DNA of 48,886 bases from an uncultured Loktanella sp. GTDB taxonomy: Bacteria; Pseudomonadota; Alphaproteobacteria; Rhodobacterales; Rhodobacteraceae. Positions 27,927 through 35,899 of this stretch are shown here, in pieces; position 1 is the first letter of the stretch, and each line of letters starts with the position of its first letter. The notes under the pieces are model-generated. The model saw only the letters and a list, made by a program, of their open reading frames with translations. It was not told where the DNA came from and did not search any database. The DNA is taken from NCBI GenBank assembly GCA_937132065.1, contig CAKZNT010000076.1:1-48886 (forward strand). The letters are read 5' to 3'. The position numbers and the translations under genes were made by a program.

Positions 27927-28180
27927 GTCTTCAGCAAGGCATCCAGTTTGCCCGACCGTTCAAGCGCATTCAGGTCATCAAAACCGCCAATGTGCTTTGT
28001 GCCGATAAATATTTGCGGGACAGTGCGGCCACCATTTGCGCGTTGGATCATCTCGCCGCGCCGATCTGGATGCCGATTGATATCAACTTCCGAAAAACTT
28101 ACGCCCTTTGCGGTCAAAAGCCGCTTGGCTGCGTGGCAAAAGCCGCAGGTTTGCTTGGTGTAGAGTTCGACAGATTGCAT
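27923..28180 (-). CDS. grxC: Glutaredoxin 3
   Basis: 85 residues from the ATG at 28180, chosen for the AAAGGAC site and the conserved start MQSVELYTK; an ATG at 28198 adds six residues. Dithiol active site CGFC (residues 11-14), TVPQIFIG with the cis-Pro, and GGFDDL for glutathione binding. It reduces disulfides and glutathionylated proteins in the cytoplasm. It sits between comF (34-bp gap) and the nitrilase gene (4-bp overlap). Confidence 0.95.
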   Translation of the reverse strand: MQSVELYTKQTCGFCHAAKRLLTAKGVSFSEVDINRHPDRRGEMIQRANGGRTVPQIFIGTKHIGGFDDLNALERSGKLDALLKT

Positions 28181-28214
28181 CGCGTGCGTCCTTTTCATAA
28201 CTTGAACAACACAT

Positions 28215-28937
28215 TTAGGCGTCTTTGACTGCTCTTGCCAGTGTCAGGACATCAACGCTTCGTGCGCCCGCTGACATACATGCTTCGGCGCAGGCCGCCA
28301 ATGTTGCACCAGACGTCATCACGTCATCCACCAACATCACATGCCGCCCCTCAATGCGAAATCGTTGCGCGGGATTGCAATGGATTGCATCCGCCAAAGC
28401 CGCGAACCGCGCCTCTCGCGAATGCCCTTGAAGCGGGGCAGTGTTACGGCGGCGCAGTAACCCGTCAACACAGATATCGCGCCCCAGCACATGCCCGAGC
28501 ACATGCGCCAAAATCGCAGATTGGTTATAGCGCCGCCGTATCAGGCGAACGCGGTGCAACGGGACCGGCACGATAAGCGTGTCTTTACGCACCAAGGGCG
28601 CAGCGGCACGCGCCATCCAGCGGCCAACAGGCTGGGCTAGATCGGTGCGATCTCCGTGCTTGAGCGAAAGCACCAGTTTACGCCCGATGCCCGTATAAGC
28701 CACAACACTACGGCCCTTGTCCCACGGTCGTGCGATTGTCATGCAGTCATCACACATCATGTCATCTGCAACCTGATCTCCGGGCAATGGCGTGCCGCAT
28801 TTGGTGCAAATCGTCGCGCCAATAAAGTAGGTTTCGCGCCAGCACGCACCACAAAGCCCGAAGTCGTCCTCGGTCGGCGCGTCACATGCGACGCATTGTG
28901 ACGGGTAAATCGCCCGAATGATGCTTTGCATCCACAT
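28215..28937 (-). CDS. ComF-family phosphoribosyltransferase-like protein
   Basis: 240 residues. Two N-terminal zinc-ribbon-like Cys pairs (QCVACDAP, LCGACWRE; then ICTKCGTP, MCDDCMTI) precede a phosphoribosyltransferase-type domain with the PRPP loop VMLVDDVMTSGATLAACAE (about residues 195-213). ComF is needed for DNA uptake in competent bacteria, and homologues such as GntX bind or use DNA or sugars; the exact activity is unsettled. First gene of its operon, head to head with the methyltransferase at 28951 with only 13 bp between starts. ATG at 28931 is an alternative start. Confidence 0.92.
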   Translation of the reverse strand: MWMQSIIRAIYPSQCVACDAPTEDDFGLCGACWRETYFIGATICTKCGTPLPGDQVADDMMCDDCMTIARPWDKGRSVVAYTGIGRKLVLSLKHGDRTDLAQPVGRWMARAAAPLVRKDTLIVPVPLHRVRLIRRRYNQSAILAHVLGHVLGRDICVDGLLRRRNTAPLQGHSREARFAALADAIHCNPAQRFRIEGRHVMLVDDVMTSGATLAACAEACMSAGARSVDVLTLARAVKDA

Positions 28938-28950
28938 AATTGCACCCTAA

Positions 28951-29787
28951 ATGAACATTATGGAAAAAATGCCCCAACTTACCGACCGAACCGCCCTTTT
29001 GCGAAACCGCGCGCGTGCAGATCAAGGCGCGCTGTTTTTACACGAGCTGGTTGCTGATGAGATCAAGGAAAGACTGAATGAGGTTAACAGAACCTTTACG
29101 TCAGTCGCAATTGTGACAGGTTTCCCCGATTTTTGGCAAACCCAGTTCCCCGACGCAACTATCGTCGCCGATGATGAAACCCTCGCTTTGGTTCCTGGCC
29201 AATACGATCTGGTGCTTCATATGATGTCGCTGCATTGGGCAAATGATCCTGTCGGTCAGCTTGTTCAGGCGCGTCATGCGCTTCAACCGGACGGCCTGCT
29301 GTTGGCCACTTGCTTTGGCGGTCAAACGCTTCACGAATTGCGTGCCGCTTTGGCCGAAGCCGAGGCTGTCGTCGCTGGTGGTCTCTCTCCCCGTATCGCA
29401 CCGATGGGCGAAATTCGCGATCTTGGGGCACTGCTGCAACGGGCGGGCTTTGCGCTTCCTGTCGCTGACGGCACGCCATTGACCGCGAGCTATAACAACC
29501 TGTTTCACCTGATGCATGATCTGCGCATGATGGGCGAAGGTAACGCGCTGACCCATCGTCCCCGCCAGTTCACCATGCGTAATATCCTGACTGAAGCGGC
29601 CTCGGTTTATGCCGAGAACTTTAGCAATGACGACGGGCGGATCGACGCGACATTTGAAGTGATCACGTTGACGGGTTGGGCGCCCGCCGAAAGCCAGCCC
29701 AAACCGCTTCGCCCCGGAAGCGCGACAACACGGCTCGCTGACGCGCTTGGCACGCAAGAAAAACCGCTTGATGGCGCAAAAGATTGA
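28951..29787 (+). CDS. SAM-dependent methyltransferase, BioC/NDUFAF5-like
   Basis: 278 residues (start 28951; the ATG at 28969 has the only purine-rich site and may be the real one). It resembles the alphaproteobacterial/mitochondrial NDUFAF5 group: LTDRTALLRNRARA at the start, YDLVLHMMSLHWANDP, ALQPDGLLLATCFGG, LFHLMHDLRMMGEGNAL. NDUFAF5 hydroxylates an Arg of a complex I subunit, and BioC methylates malonyl-ACP. The glycine-rich SAM motif is degenerate here (VAIVTGFPDFW), as in NDUFAF5-like proteins, so methylation is uncertain. Divergent from comF; hemH follows. Confidence 0.85.
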   Translation: MNIMEKMPQLTDRTALLRNRARADQGALFLHELVADEIKERLNEVNRTFTSVAIVTGFPDFWQTQFPDATIVADDETLALVPGQYDLVLHMMSLHWANDPVGQLVQARHALQPDGLLLATCFGGQTLHELRAALAEAEAVVAGGLSPRIAPMGEIRDLGALLQRAGFALPVADGTPLTASYNNLFHLMHDLRMMGEGNALTHRPRQFTMRNILTEAASVYAENFSNDDGRIDATFEVITLTGWAPAESQPKPLRPGSATTRLADALGTQEKPLDGAKD

Positions 29788-29832
29788 CCCAACCGACATT
29801 CCGCCTAGCTTGGGCTGAAAGAGGACAAGAAC

Positions 29833-30897
29833 ATGACTGATACAAATACCGCCGCTTGCCCGATGCACGCCCCGTCGGACCACCCGAAAATCAAGCCTGC
29901 GAAGGTCGGGGTGCTGGTGGCCAACCTCGGCACACCTGACGACACAGACTATTGGTCAATGCGGCGCTATCTGAACGAGTTTCTGTCCGACAAGCGGGTC
30001 GTCGATTATTCGGCTTGGCTCTGGCAGCCACTATTACAGCTTGTTATCCTGACAACACGGCCTTCCAAATCTGGCGCGAACTATCGCTCGATCTGGAACG
30101 AAGAGGCGAACGAAAGCCCGCTTTTGACGATCACCAAGCAGCAGACAGCGGCGATCAAATCAACAATGAGCGATCGCTACGGCGACAATGTGATGGTCGA
30201 TTTCTGTATGCGCTACGGCAACCCATCGACAAAATCCAAAGTCCGCGAAATGGTCGAGGCGGGCTGCACAAAAATCTTGTTCTTTCCGCTCTATCCTCAC
30301 TACGCAGGCGCTACATCGGCAACGGCAAACGACCAGTTTTTCCGCGCGTTGATGGATGAAAAATTGCAGCCCATTGCGCGGATTGTCGAGCCATACTTCG
30401 AGAACACCGCCTATATTGATGCACTCGCCCAGTCGATCGAAACGGCCTACGCCAAGCTCGACAAAAAGCCCGAGCTGCTCGTTTGTTCATATCACGGGAT
30501 GCCGCAGCGATACCTGATGGAAGGTGATCCTTATCACTGCCAATGCCAGAAAACGACGCGCCTCTTGAAAGAGCGGCTGGGGTGGGCTGATACGGATATC
30601 AAAACCACGTTCCAGTCGGTTTTTGGCCGCGAAGAATGGCTTAAGCCCTACACCGTGGAAGAGGTCGCACGATTGGCAAAAGAAGATGGCGTCAAGAATA
30701 TCGCGATCTGCGCCCCCGCCTTTTCTGCCGATTGCATCGAGACACTCGAAGAGATCAACGAGGAAATCAAAGACAGTTTCGAGGATGCGGGCGGCGAGCA
30801 GTTTACCTACATTCCATGTCTCAACGATGACCCAGCACATATCGCCGCTCTTTGCGGCATGATCGACGAGAACCTGCTTGGCTGGGTGAACCGCTAA
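29833..30897 (+). CDS. hemH: Ferrochelatase
   Basis: 354 residues. HemH inserts Fe2+ into protoporphyrin IX, the last step of protoheme synthesis. Seen: GVLVANLGTPD (about 26-36), YRSIWNEEANESPL, FCMRYGNPS, the catalytic His region CSYHGMPQRY (about 217-226) and CAPAFSADCIETLEEI (about 294-309) with the conserved Glu. The protein has a 20-residue N-terminal tail with Cys and His. AGAGGAC precedes the ATG. It lies 45 bp after the methyltransferase gene and ends at a two-way terminator. Confidence 0.97.
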   Translation: MTDTNTAACPMHAPSDHPKIKPAKVGVLVANLGTPDDTDYWSMRRYLNEFLSDKRVVDYSAWLWQPLLQLVILTTRPSKSGANYRSIWNEEANESPLLTITKQQTAAIKSTMSDRYGDNVMVDFCMRYGNPSTKSKVREMVEAGCTKILFFPLYPHYAGATSATANDQFFRALMDEKLQPIARIVEPYFENTAYIDALAQSIETAYAKLDKKPELLVCSYHGMPQRYLMEGDPYHCQCQKTTRLLKERLGWADTDIKTTFQSVFGREEWLKPYTVEEVARLAKEDGVKNIAICAPAFSADCIETLEEINEEIKDSFEDAGGEQFTYIPCLNDDPAHIAALCGMIDENLLGWVNR

Positions 30898-30900
30898 CGA

Positions 30901-30930
30901 AAAACGGCGGGAATAACCCCCCGCCGTTTT
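30901..30930. terminator. Bidirectional intrinsic terminator between hemH and L,D-transpeptidase
   Basis: Perfect 11-bp stem (AAAACGGCGGG, 30901-30911 with 30920-30930), 8-nt loop. The A/T ends supply T-tracts on both strands, so it serves hemH (plus) and the convergent gene (minus). Confidence 0.85.
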
Positions 30931-30954
30931 CAACAATTGCCCGAGGATGCGATC

Positions 30955-31548
30955 CTAGATCAATAGCACCTGCGTGCGCGTGCTTGCGTATCCGTATAGC
31001 TCTGCAATGTGCTCGTTATACATGCCGATACAGCCGTTGGACGACCGACGCCCGATCTTGCGTGTATCGTGCGTGCCGTGGATACGGTAATATTGCCACG
31101 ACAGATATAGCGCATGCGTGCCAAGCGGGTTCTCGGGGCCAGGGCCAATGTATCTTGGCCATTCCGGATTGCGCTCGAGCATCGACGGCGTTGGGCGCCA
31201 ATCCGGGCCTTCTACCTTGCGAATAACCGAGGTGCGCCCCTTGCGGGTCAGATCCTCGGTCAGCGGCACAGAGGTCGGATACAATTTATAGATACTGCGA
31301 TCCTCGGACCAGTAATGCAAAGCGCGCGACTGCAAATCGACCAAGATCGCACCACCGCTAAGCGACTGAAAGTAAGGCTGCCAATCCAAGGAGCGGAAAC
31401 TGGAGATATTGCGCGTCACGTTCTGCGAAATATCTGCTTCAATCTCGGTGCTGTTGCTTGATTGCGCGAGAGCACCCGTGCCAATTGTGGCCGCTGTGGT
31501 CGCGAGAAAACTACGGCGCGAAAGGTTGCTTTTCAGAATCTTCTTCAT
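30955..31548 (-). CDS. Tat-exported L,D-transpeptidase (YkuD domain)
   Basis: 197 residues from the ATG at 31548, which follows GGAGT at good spacing; an ATG at 31563 is weaker. A twin-arginine signal (LSRRSFLATTAA, cleavage near ALAQ) is followed by a short linker. The YkuD domain occupies about residues 60-197 with the catalytic block IHGTHDTRKIGRRSSNGCIG (His/Ser/Cys). Such enzymes make 3-3 peptidoglycan crosslinks or attach proteins to the wall. A promoter lies 42-70 bp upstream. It is divergent from a CAP-domain gene that itself converges on a second YkuD gene. Confidence 0.93.
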   Translation of the reverse strand: MKKILKSNLSRRSFLATTAATIGTGALAQSSNSTEIEADISQNVTRNISSFRSLDWQPYFQSLSGGAILVDLQSRALHYWSEDRSIYKLYPTSVPLTEDLTRKGRTSVIRKVEGPDWRPTPSMLERNPEWPRYIGPGPENPLGTHALYLSWQYYRIHGTHDTRKIGRRSSNGCIGMYNEHIAELYGYASTRTQVLLI

Positions 31549-31589
31549 AAAATACTCCATCAATCAGTGTTTGCTGATCATTAACGCTG

Positions 31590-31618
31590 TATTTATGCCC
31601 CTATCCCTGTCCTTGCAA
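31590..31618 (-). promoter_or_regulatory. Putative sigma70 promoter of the Tat-exported L,D-transpeptidase
   Basis: On the minus strand TTGCAA (31613-31618), exactly 17 nt, TAAATA (31590-31595). The predicted start is near 31583, giving a leader of about 35 nt. Confidence 0.5.
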
Positions 31619-31705
31619 ATCAAACTACCGTTAGAATGGCGAAGCATTGCCGAACAGCATTTGTAGTGTGTCTATATAGGCGCTAAGAGGGGGCTAGCTT
31701 AGAGA

Positions 31706-32293
31706 ATGGGTAATAAAATGTTAAGACGTCAAGTTTTGGCCGGTTTGGCTTTCGGTGCGGTTACAGCCTGCACAGGCACAACATCTGCGAGAATCGGGCC
31801 TAATGGCTTACCTCTGCCTCAAGTTTACAAGATCAGCGCGTCCGATACAGACGACATTCAATTCCGGATGCTGGACAGCGTGAACGCACTACGCCAAGCC
31901 GCTGGCCTTGCACCTGTTGAGCTTGATTCGCAGCTTAATGCGGCGGCGGCAACCCATTCGCGTGATATGTCCGCCCAGAACCGCCCGTGGCTCTTTGGGT
32001 CGGACGGTTCATCGCCACTTGATCGCGCGCGGCGCGCTGGCTTTCAAGGTCGTGTCGTTGGCGAGAACATCTCGGAGTCCTATGAGACAGAAATCGAGAC
32101 GCTCGCTGCATGGATGAATCAACCCGATACGCGCACCGTGATTTTGGACCCAAAGGCGCGGCGCATGGGCTTTTCATGGTTCCAAGAACCAGCAGGCAAA
32201 CTGTGGTGGACAATGAATATGGGCACGGACCCTATCGTTGCAGAACCAAGCCTTGCATCATTCCAGCCTTCGATCCCCGCCAATACGAATTAG
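31706..32293 (+). CDS. CAP-domain lipoprotein
   Basis: 195 residues. The N-terminus MGNKMLRRQVLAGLAFGAVTAC carries a lipobox (VTAC, Cys at about 22), so it should be lipid-anchored in the envelope; ATG at 31718 is an alternative start. The rest is a CAP/SCP (PR-1-like) domain: MLDSVNALRQAAGLAPVELD, AAATHSRDMSAQ, VGENISES, MNQPDTRTVILDP. Bacterial CAP proteins of this YkwD-like class are wall-associated with unknown activity. A TATATA at 31673-31678 may be its -10. Its stop overlaps that of the convergent L,D-transpeptidase gene by 4 bp. Confidence 0.9.
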   Translation: MGNKMLRRQVLAGLAFGAVTACTGTTSARIGPNGLPLPQVYKISASDTDDIQFRMLDSVNALRQAAGLAPVELDSQLNAAAATHSRDMSAQNRPWLFGSDGSSPLDRARRAGFQGRVVGENISESYETEIETLAAWMNQPDTRTVILDPKARRMGFSWFQEPAGKLWWTMNMGTDPIVAEPSLASFQPSIPANTN

Positions 32294-32781
32294 GGGAAAA
32301 GGACGATCTGCGTGCCTTCGTTGACCATGGAATAGATTTCTTCCATTTCGTCATTGGTCACGGCGATGCACCCCCACGTCCAGTCATTTTGACCCGCATA
32401 GGTTTTTGGCGTGCCATGGATAAAAATGTCACCGCCCGGTGATTTTCCCATTGCATAGGCACGGCGGCGGTCCGCGTTATTGGGATATGAAATACCCAAC
32501 GATAAATGAAATCGGCTATTTGGATTGCGACGATTGATGCGATACGCGCCCTCTGGGGTGCGGCCATCGCCTTCGATCTGCTTGTGGCCCGTCGGTTCAA
32601 AGCCAAGCTCGAAGTTATACGCCTTGAGCAGTGATGCACCACTCAAAAGTTGCATAACGCGCTTTTCCTTCAATACCTGGATACGGGTAACTTCAGGCCC
32701 AGTGTAAGCCCGCAGTTTACTTGCACAGCCAGACAGCCCGATAGCTGCGCCAGCGATTAAAACACGCCTCGTGATATTCAT
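32290..32781 (-). CDS. L,D-transpeptidase lipoprotein (YkuD domain)
   Basis: 163 residues. A lipobox (IGLSGC, Cys19) in MNITRRVLIAGAAIGLSGC marks an envelope lipoprotein. The remainder is a compact YkuD domain, with GDGRTPEGAYRI, SLGISYPN and the catalytic IHGTPKTYAGQNDWTWGCIA (His/Cys). It probably edits or crosslinks peptidoglycan. Together with the CAP protein and the first YkuD gene it forms a three-gene envelope cluster, though the two transpeptidases are not in one operon. Only 79 bp separate it from the RNA methyltransferase gene. Confidence 0.93.
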   Translation of the reverse strand: MNITRRVLIAGAAIGLSGCASKLRAYTGPEVTRIQVLKEKRVMQLLSGASLLKAYNFELGFEPTGHKQIEGDGRTPEGAYRINRRNPNSRFHLSLGISYPNNADRRRAYAMGKSPGGDIFIHGTPKTYAGQNDWTWGCIAVTNDEMEEIYSMVNEGTQIVLFP

Positions 32782-32860
32782 TACTGCCCTCGGTCTTCTG
32801 CCGTTTTTTTGCGATTATACACTGATTCTAGAATCTGAGTAGTGTTTTGATTGGGCTCGG

Positions 32861-34063
32861 CTATTTTCGCGCAAAACTGCCGACAACTTCGACATGAGCG
32901 GACCAGCGGAATTGATCAACGACCTGAACCCAGTTCAATGAAAAGCCAGCCTTTTCAAGCGTTACCGCGTCGCGCGCAAACGTAACGGGGTTGCATGACA
33001 CCATTGCAACAGTCCTGATCGTTGACTCTGCAAGGGTCGCAATCTGTGCCTCGGCGCCAGCGCGGGGCGGGTCAATCACGGCGGCGTCAAACTTCTTGAG
33101 TTCATCAGGCTCAAGCGGACGGCGAAACAGGTCACGCGTCTCGGATGTGACCCGCTTTAGCTCCCTGCCCTCGCGCCACCCACGATCCAGAGCGGCGATC
33201 ATATCGGCTTCGCCCTCGACGGCATGCACCTCTGCACGCGCCGCAAGTGGCAAGGTAAATGTGCCAGCGCCTGCGAACAGGTCAACGATGCGGTCCGCCT
33301 TGGCCGTGATTTCCTCAACGGCGTCTAGCAATGCCATTTCGCCATGTTTGGTGGCCTGCAAAAATGCACCCGATGGCGGGACAACGGAAGTCTTGCCAAA
33401 GACCTGAACGGGGGGCTGCATTGTCACAACTGGCTCATCCACCCAGACCAAGCGGGCGATTGCGCGCGATTGCGCAAAGACGGCCAGCTCTTCTCGCAGC
33501 GAAGGGGTCAGCGGCTTTTCTGTATCAACACGAATATCGAGACCCACTGCCGTTTCTGTCACAGTCAGCGCAATCTCTGCCTTGCGCGATGCGGCTAGAA
33601 CAACCAGTTCTTCGAGCATCGGGAACTGATCCATCAACGCTGGGGTCAGCAACTGGCACTCGGGCGTTGCAATCAACGTATTCGTGCCCTTGGCATGAAA
33701 CCCGAGCATCGCACCACTTTTCGTGCGCTTGCCCGCAATCTTGGCGCGGCGACGGGACCGCGCTGGCGAGGTGATCACATCGCGAAAGACAGTTTCGAGG
33801 CGCTGTGCGGCCATCGCCTTTTTCACGATGTCCAGCTTCCAATTGGCAACAAATGCGTCAGTTGCGTGCTGCATCGCGCAACCGCCGCAGTTCTTGTAGT
33901 GCTTGCATGGCGCGGCAACACGGTCGGTTGATGGCGTGACGATCCGCACGGAACCGTCTTGCGCAACGGCCACCTCTTCACCCGGCAATACCCGCGGCAA
34001 AAGCGTGCGTCCGTCATCCACTTTACCCAAACCAAGGTGGGTCAACCCTTCTATCATCGCCAT
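32861..34063 (-). CDS. TrmA/RlmD-family RNA (uracil-5-)methyltransferase
   Basis: 400 residues. An N-terminal TRAM-like region (GLGKVDDGRTLLPRVLPGEEV) is followed by iron-sulfur cysteines (PCKHYKNCGGCAMQH, then PECQ). The SAM domain has VDLFAGAGTFTLPLA, IDPPRAGAEAQI and the nucleophile loop VSCNPVTFARD near the end. All point to methylation of a uridine at C5 in rRNA or tRNA. Which base is modified (RlmC, RlmD or other) cannot be decided by reading. Last gene of the hslO-to-methyltransferase operon, 3 bp after the second ABC exporter. Confidence 0.93.
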   Translation of the reverse strand: MAMIEGLTHLGLGKVDDGRTLLPRVLPGEEVAVAQDGSVRIVTPSTDRVAAPCKHYKNCGGCAMQHATDAFVANWKLDIVKKAMAAQRLETVFRDVITSPARSRRRAKIAGKRTKSGAMLGFHAKGTNTLIATPECQLLTPALMDQFPMLEELVVLAASRKAEIALTVTETAVGLDIRVDTEKPLTPSLREELAVFAQSRAIARLVWVDEPVVTMQPPVQVFGKTSVVPPSGAFLQATKHGEMALLDAVEEITAKADRIVDLFAGAGTFTLPLAARAEVHAVEGEADMIAALDRGWREGRELKRVTSETRDLFRRPLEPDELKKFDAAVIDPPRAGAEAQIATLAESTIRTVAMVSCNPVTFARDAVTLEKAGFSLNWVQVVDQFRWSAHVEVVGSFARK

Positions 34064-34066
34064 TGT

Positions 34067-35899
34067 CTATTCCGCCGCATCCTGCACATTGATAAATCCG
34101 CCTGACTGCCGTTCCCAGAAACGGGCATAAAGCCCTTCTTGCGATAACAGTTCAGCGTGCGTTCCCTGTTCCTTGATCACGCCCGCGTCAAGCACAATGA
34201 TCCGGTCCATGCGCGCAAGCGTCGACAGGCGGTGCGCAATTGCAATAACCGTCTTGCCGTCCATCACGCTTTCCAAGGCGGCTTGAATGGAGGCCTCGAC
34301 CTCGGAATCAAGCGCACTTGTCGCCTCGTCCAGCACCAAAATCGGCGCATCCTTGAGGATTGCCCGCGCAATTGCGATCCGCTGGCGTTGTCCGCCCGAT
34401 AGCTTCACACCCCGCTCGCCAAGGTGCGCGTCATAGCCCTTGCGACCGCCATTGTCGGTCAGATCACCGATAAACGGCAGCGCCTCGGCTTGATCGGCAG
34501 CCCGATCAATCTCGATCTGGGTCGCCGTCGGGTTGCCATAAGAGATATTGTCGCGCGCCGAACGGTTAAACATCGCCGTTTCTTGGGTCACCATCCCGAT
34601 TTGACGGCGTAGGCTTTCTTGAGTGACGTCGCGCACATCCTGACCATCAATCTTGATTGCACCACCCTCGGTATCATAAATCCGCAAGAGCAATGACACG
34701 AGCGTCGACTTCCCCGCTCCCGAAGCGCCAACAATGCCCAGCTTTTCGCCCGAGGCGACACGCAGGTTCACGCCGTTCAGGCCGCCCTGCCCGCCGCCAT
34801 AGCGAAACGTCACGTCTTCAAAGTCGATGACTGCATCCTGCACAACCAGCTCTTTGGCTTCGGGGCTATCGACGAGCGTATGCGCGGGGCTAAGCGTGCG
34901 GATCGCGTCTTCGACCTCTCCGACATTTGCATACATGCCCAGCAGGGTGAAACTGACCCAGCCCGTCATCTGCGCAAGGCGCAAACCTATCGTGCCACTG
35001 ACCGCAATATCACCCGCGCTCGCAGCACCCATGGTCCAGAAGTAAAGTGTCGCGCCAACCATGATCAACGGAAGCATACCCGCGAGAGTCATCAAGCTGA
35101 AACGGAAGCCAGCCGACAGCCAGCCGAAATTCACCGAAGCAAGGCGCATGGTTTCCATCGCATCAATCGCGGCGCGATCCTCGAATTGATCATGCGCGAA
35201 TAGCTTTACTGTTTTGATATTTGTGACCGTATCCACAACCTGCCCCGTCACCATCGCACGGCTTGAGGCGCGTTGCTTTGAGGCGGCACGCACGCGCGGC
35301 ATAAAGAACCTGATCATCACAACATAGACGACAACCCAAAGCGCCAAGAGCAAGGCAGTGCGCGTATCGATCGTCAGCATAATCAGCACCGACCCGATAA
35401 GTGACGCCGCCGCAAAAACAACCGTATGGATTGTCTCGATCACCAGATCGGTCGCTGCCCGCGCCGCCTGCCCCTGCTTTTGCGCAATGCGGCCTGCAAA
35501 ATCGTCGTCAAAGAACTGGACCGATTGACCAAGCGTGTGACGGTGCAACCGCGAGAAAACGAGGTTCATAATCGAGGGCGCGAGGACGACGGATTGCATC
35601 ATGCCCGATAGGCCAAAAATCAGAGGCCGCAGCAGAATAAAGAATGCGGCAACGCCGATCAGCAGAGGCGTGTTACCACTAAAGAACTGGTCCGCTGAAG
35701 TGCCGAGCGCCGCATCAATGACCAGACCCAGAATAAGCGCGGAAAGCACCTCAAGCGCGCCAGCCGATGCCGACACAACCGCCCCGATCCCCATAAAGCG
35801 GAAACTGCCCCGAAATGCCCATTTCATAAAGGCCATCAATGTCGATGGTGGAGGGCCGTCTGCGGCTGCAAATGGCTCGACTAGGTTTGATATCTTCAC
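34067..35899 (-). CDS. ABC exporter half-transporter (membrane plus ATPase), second of a pair
   Basis: 610 residues. An N-terminal six-helix ABC membrane domain (about 30-330) with the exporter motif FFDDDFAGRIAQKQGQAARA is followed by an ATPase domain (about 360-600). That domain has Walker A GASGAGKST, Q-loop VTQETAMFNRS, signature LSGGQRQRIAIARA, Walker B ILVLDEATSALD and H-loop IAHRLSTL. All ATPase motifs are intact. Resembles MsbA/LmrA-type lipid or drug exporters; the substrate is unknown. The start overlaps the stop of the partner exporter by 4 bp, suggesting equal synthesis and a heterodimer. Confidence 0.95.
   Translation of the reverse strand: MKISNLVEPFAAADGPPPSTLMAFMKWAFRGSFRFMGIGAVVSASAGALEVLSALILGLVIDAALGTSADQFFSGNTPLLIGVAAFFILLRPLIFGLSGMMQSVVLAPSIMNLVFSRLHRHTLGQSVQFFDDDFAGRIAQKQGQAARAATDLVIETIHTVVFAAASLIGSVLIMLTIDTRTALLLALWVVVYVVMIRFFMPRVRAASKQRASSRAMVTGQVVDTVTNIKTVKLFAHDQFEDRAAIDAMETMRLASVNFGWLSAGFRFSLMTLAGMLPLIMVGATLYFWTMGAASAGDIAVSGTIGLRLAQMTGWVSFTLLGMYANVGEVEDAIRTLSPAHTLVDSPEAKELVVQDAVIDFEDVTFRYGGGQGGLNGVNLRVASGEKLGIVGASGAGKSTLVSLLLRIYDTEGGAIKIDGQDVRDVTQESLRRQIGMVTQETAMFNRSARDNISYGNPTATQIEIDRAADQAEALPFIGDLTDNGGRKGYDAHLGERGVKLSGGQRQRIAIARAILKDAPILVLDEATSALDSEVEASIQAALESVMDGKTVIAIAHRLSTLARMDRIIVLDAGVIKEQGTHAELLSQEGLYARFWERQSGGFINVQDAAE

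Noticed and set aside
31581..31595. Partial CtrA-like site (TTAA-N7-TTTA) upstream of the Tat L,D-transpeptidase
   Set aside because: Second half deviates from TTAA and it overlaps a good -10 element; similar partial matches occur by chance elsewhere, such as 11614.
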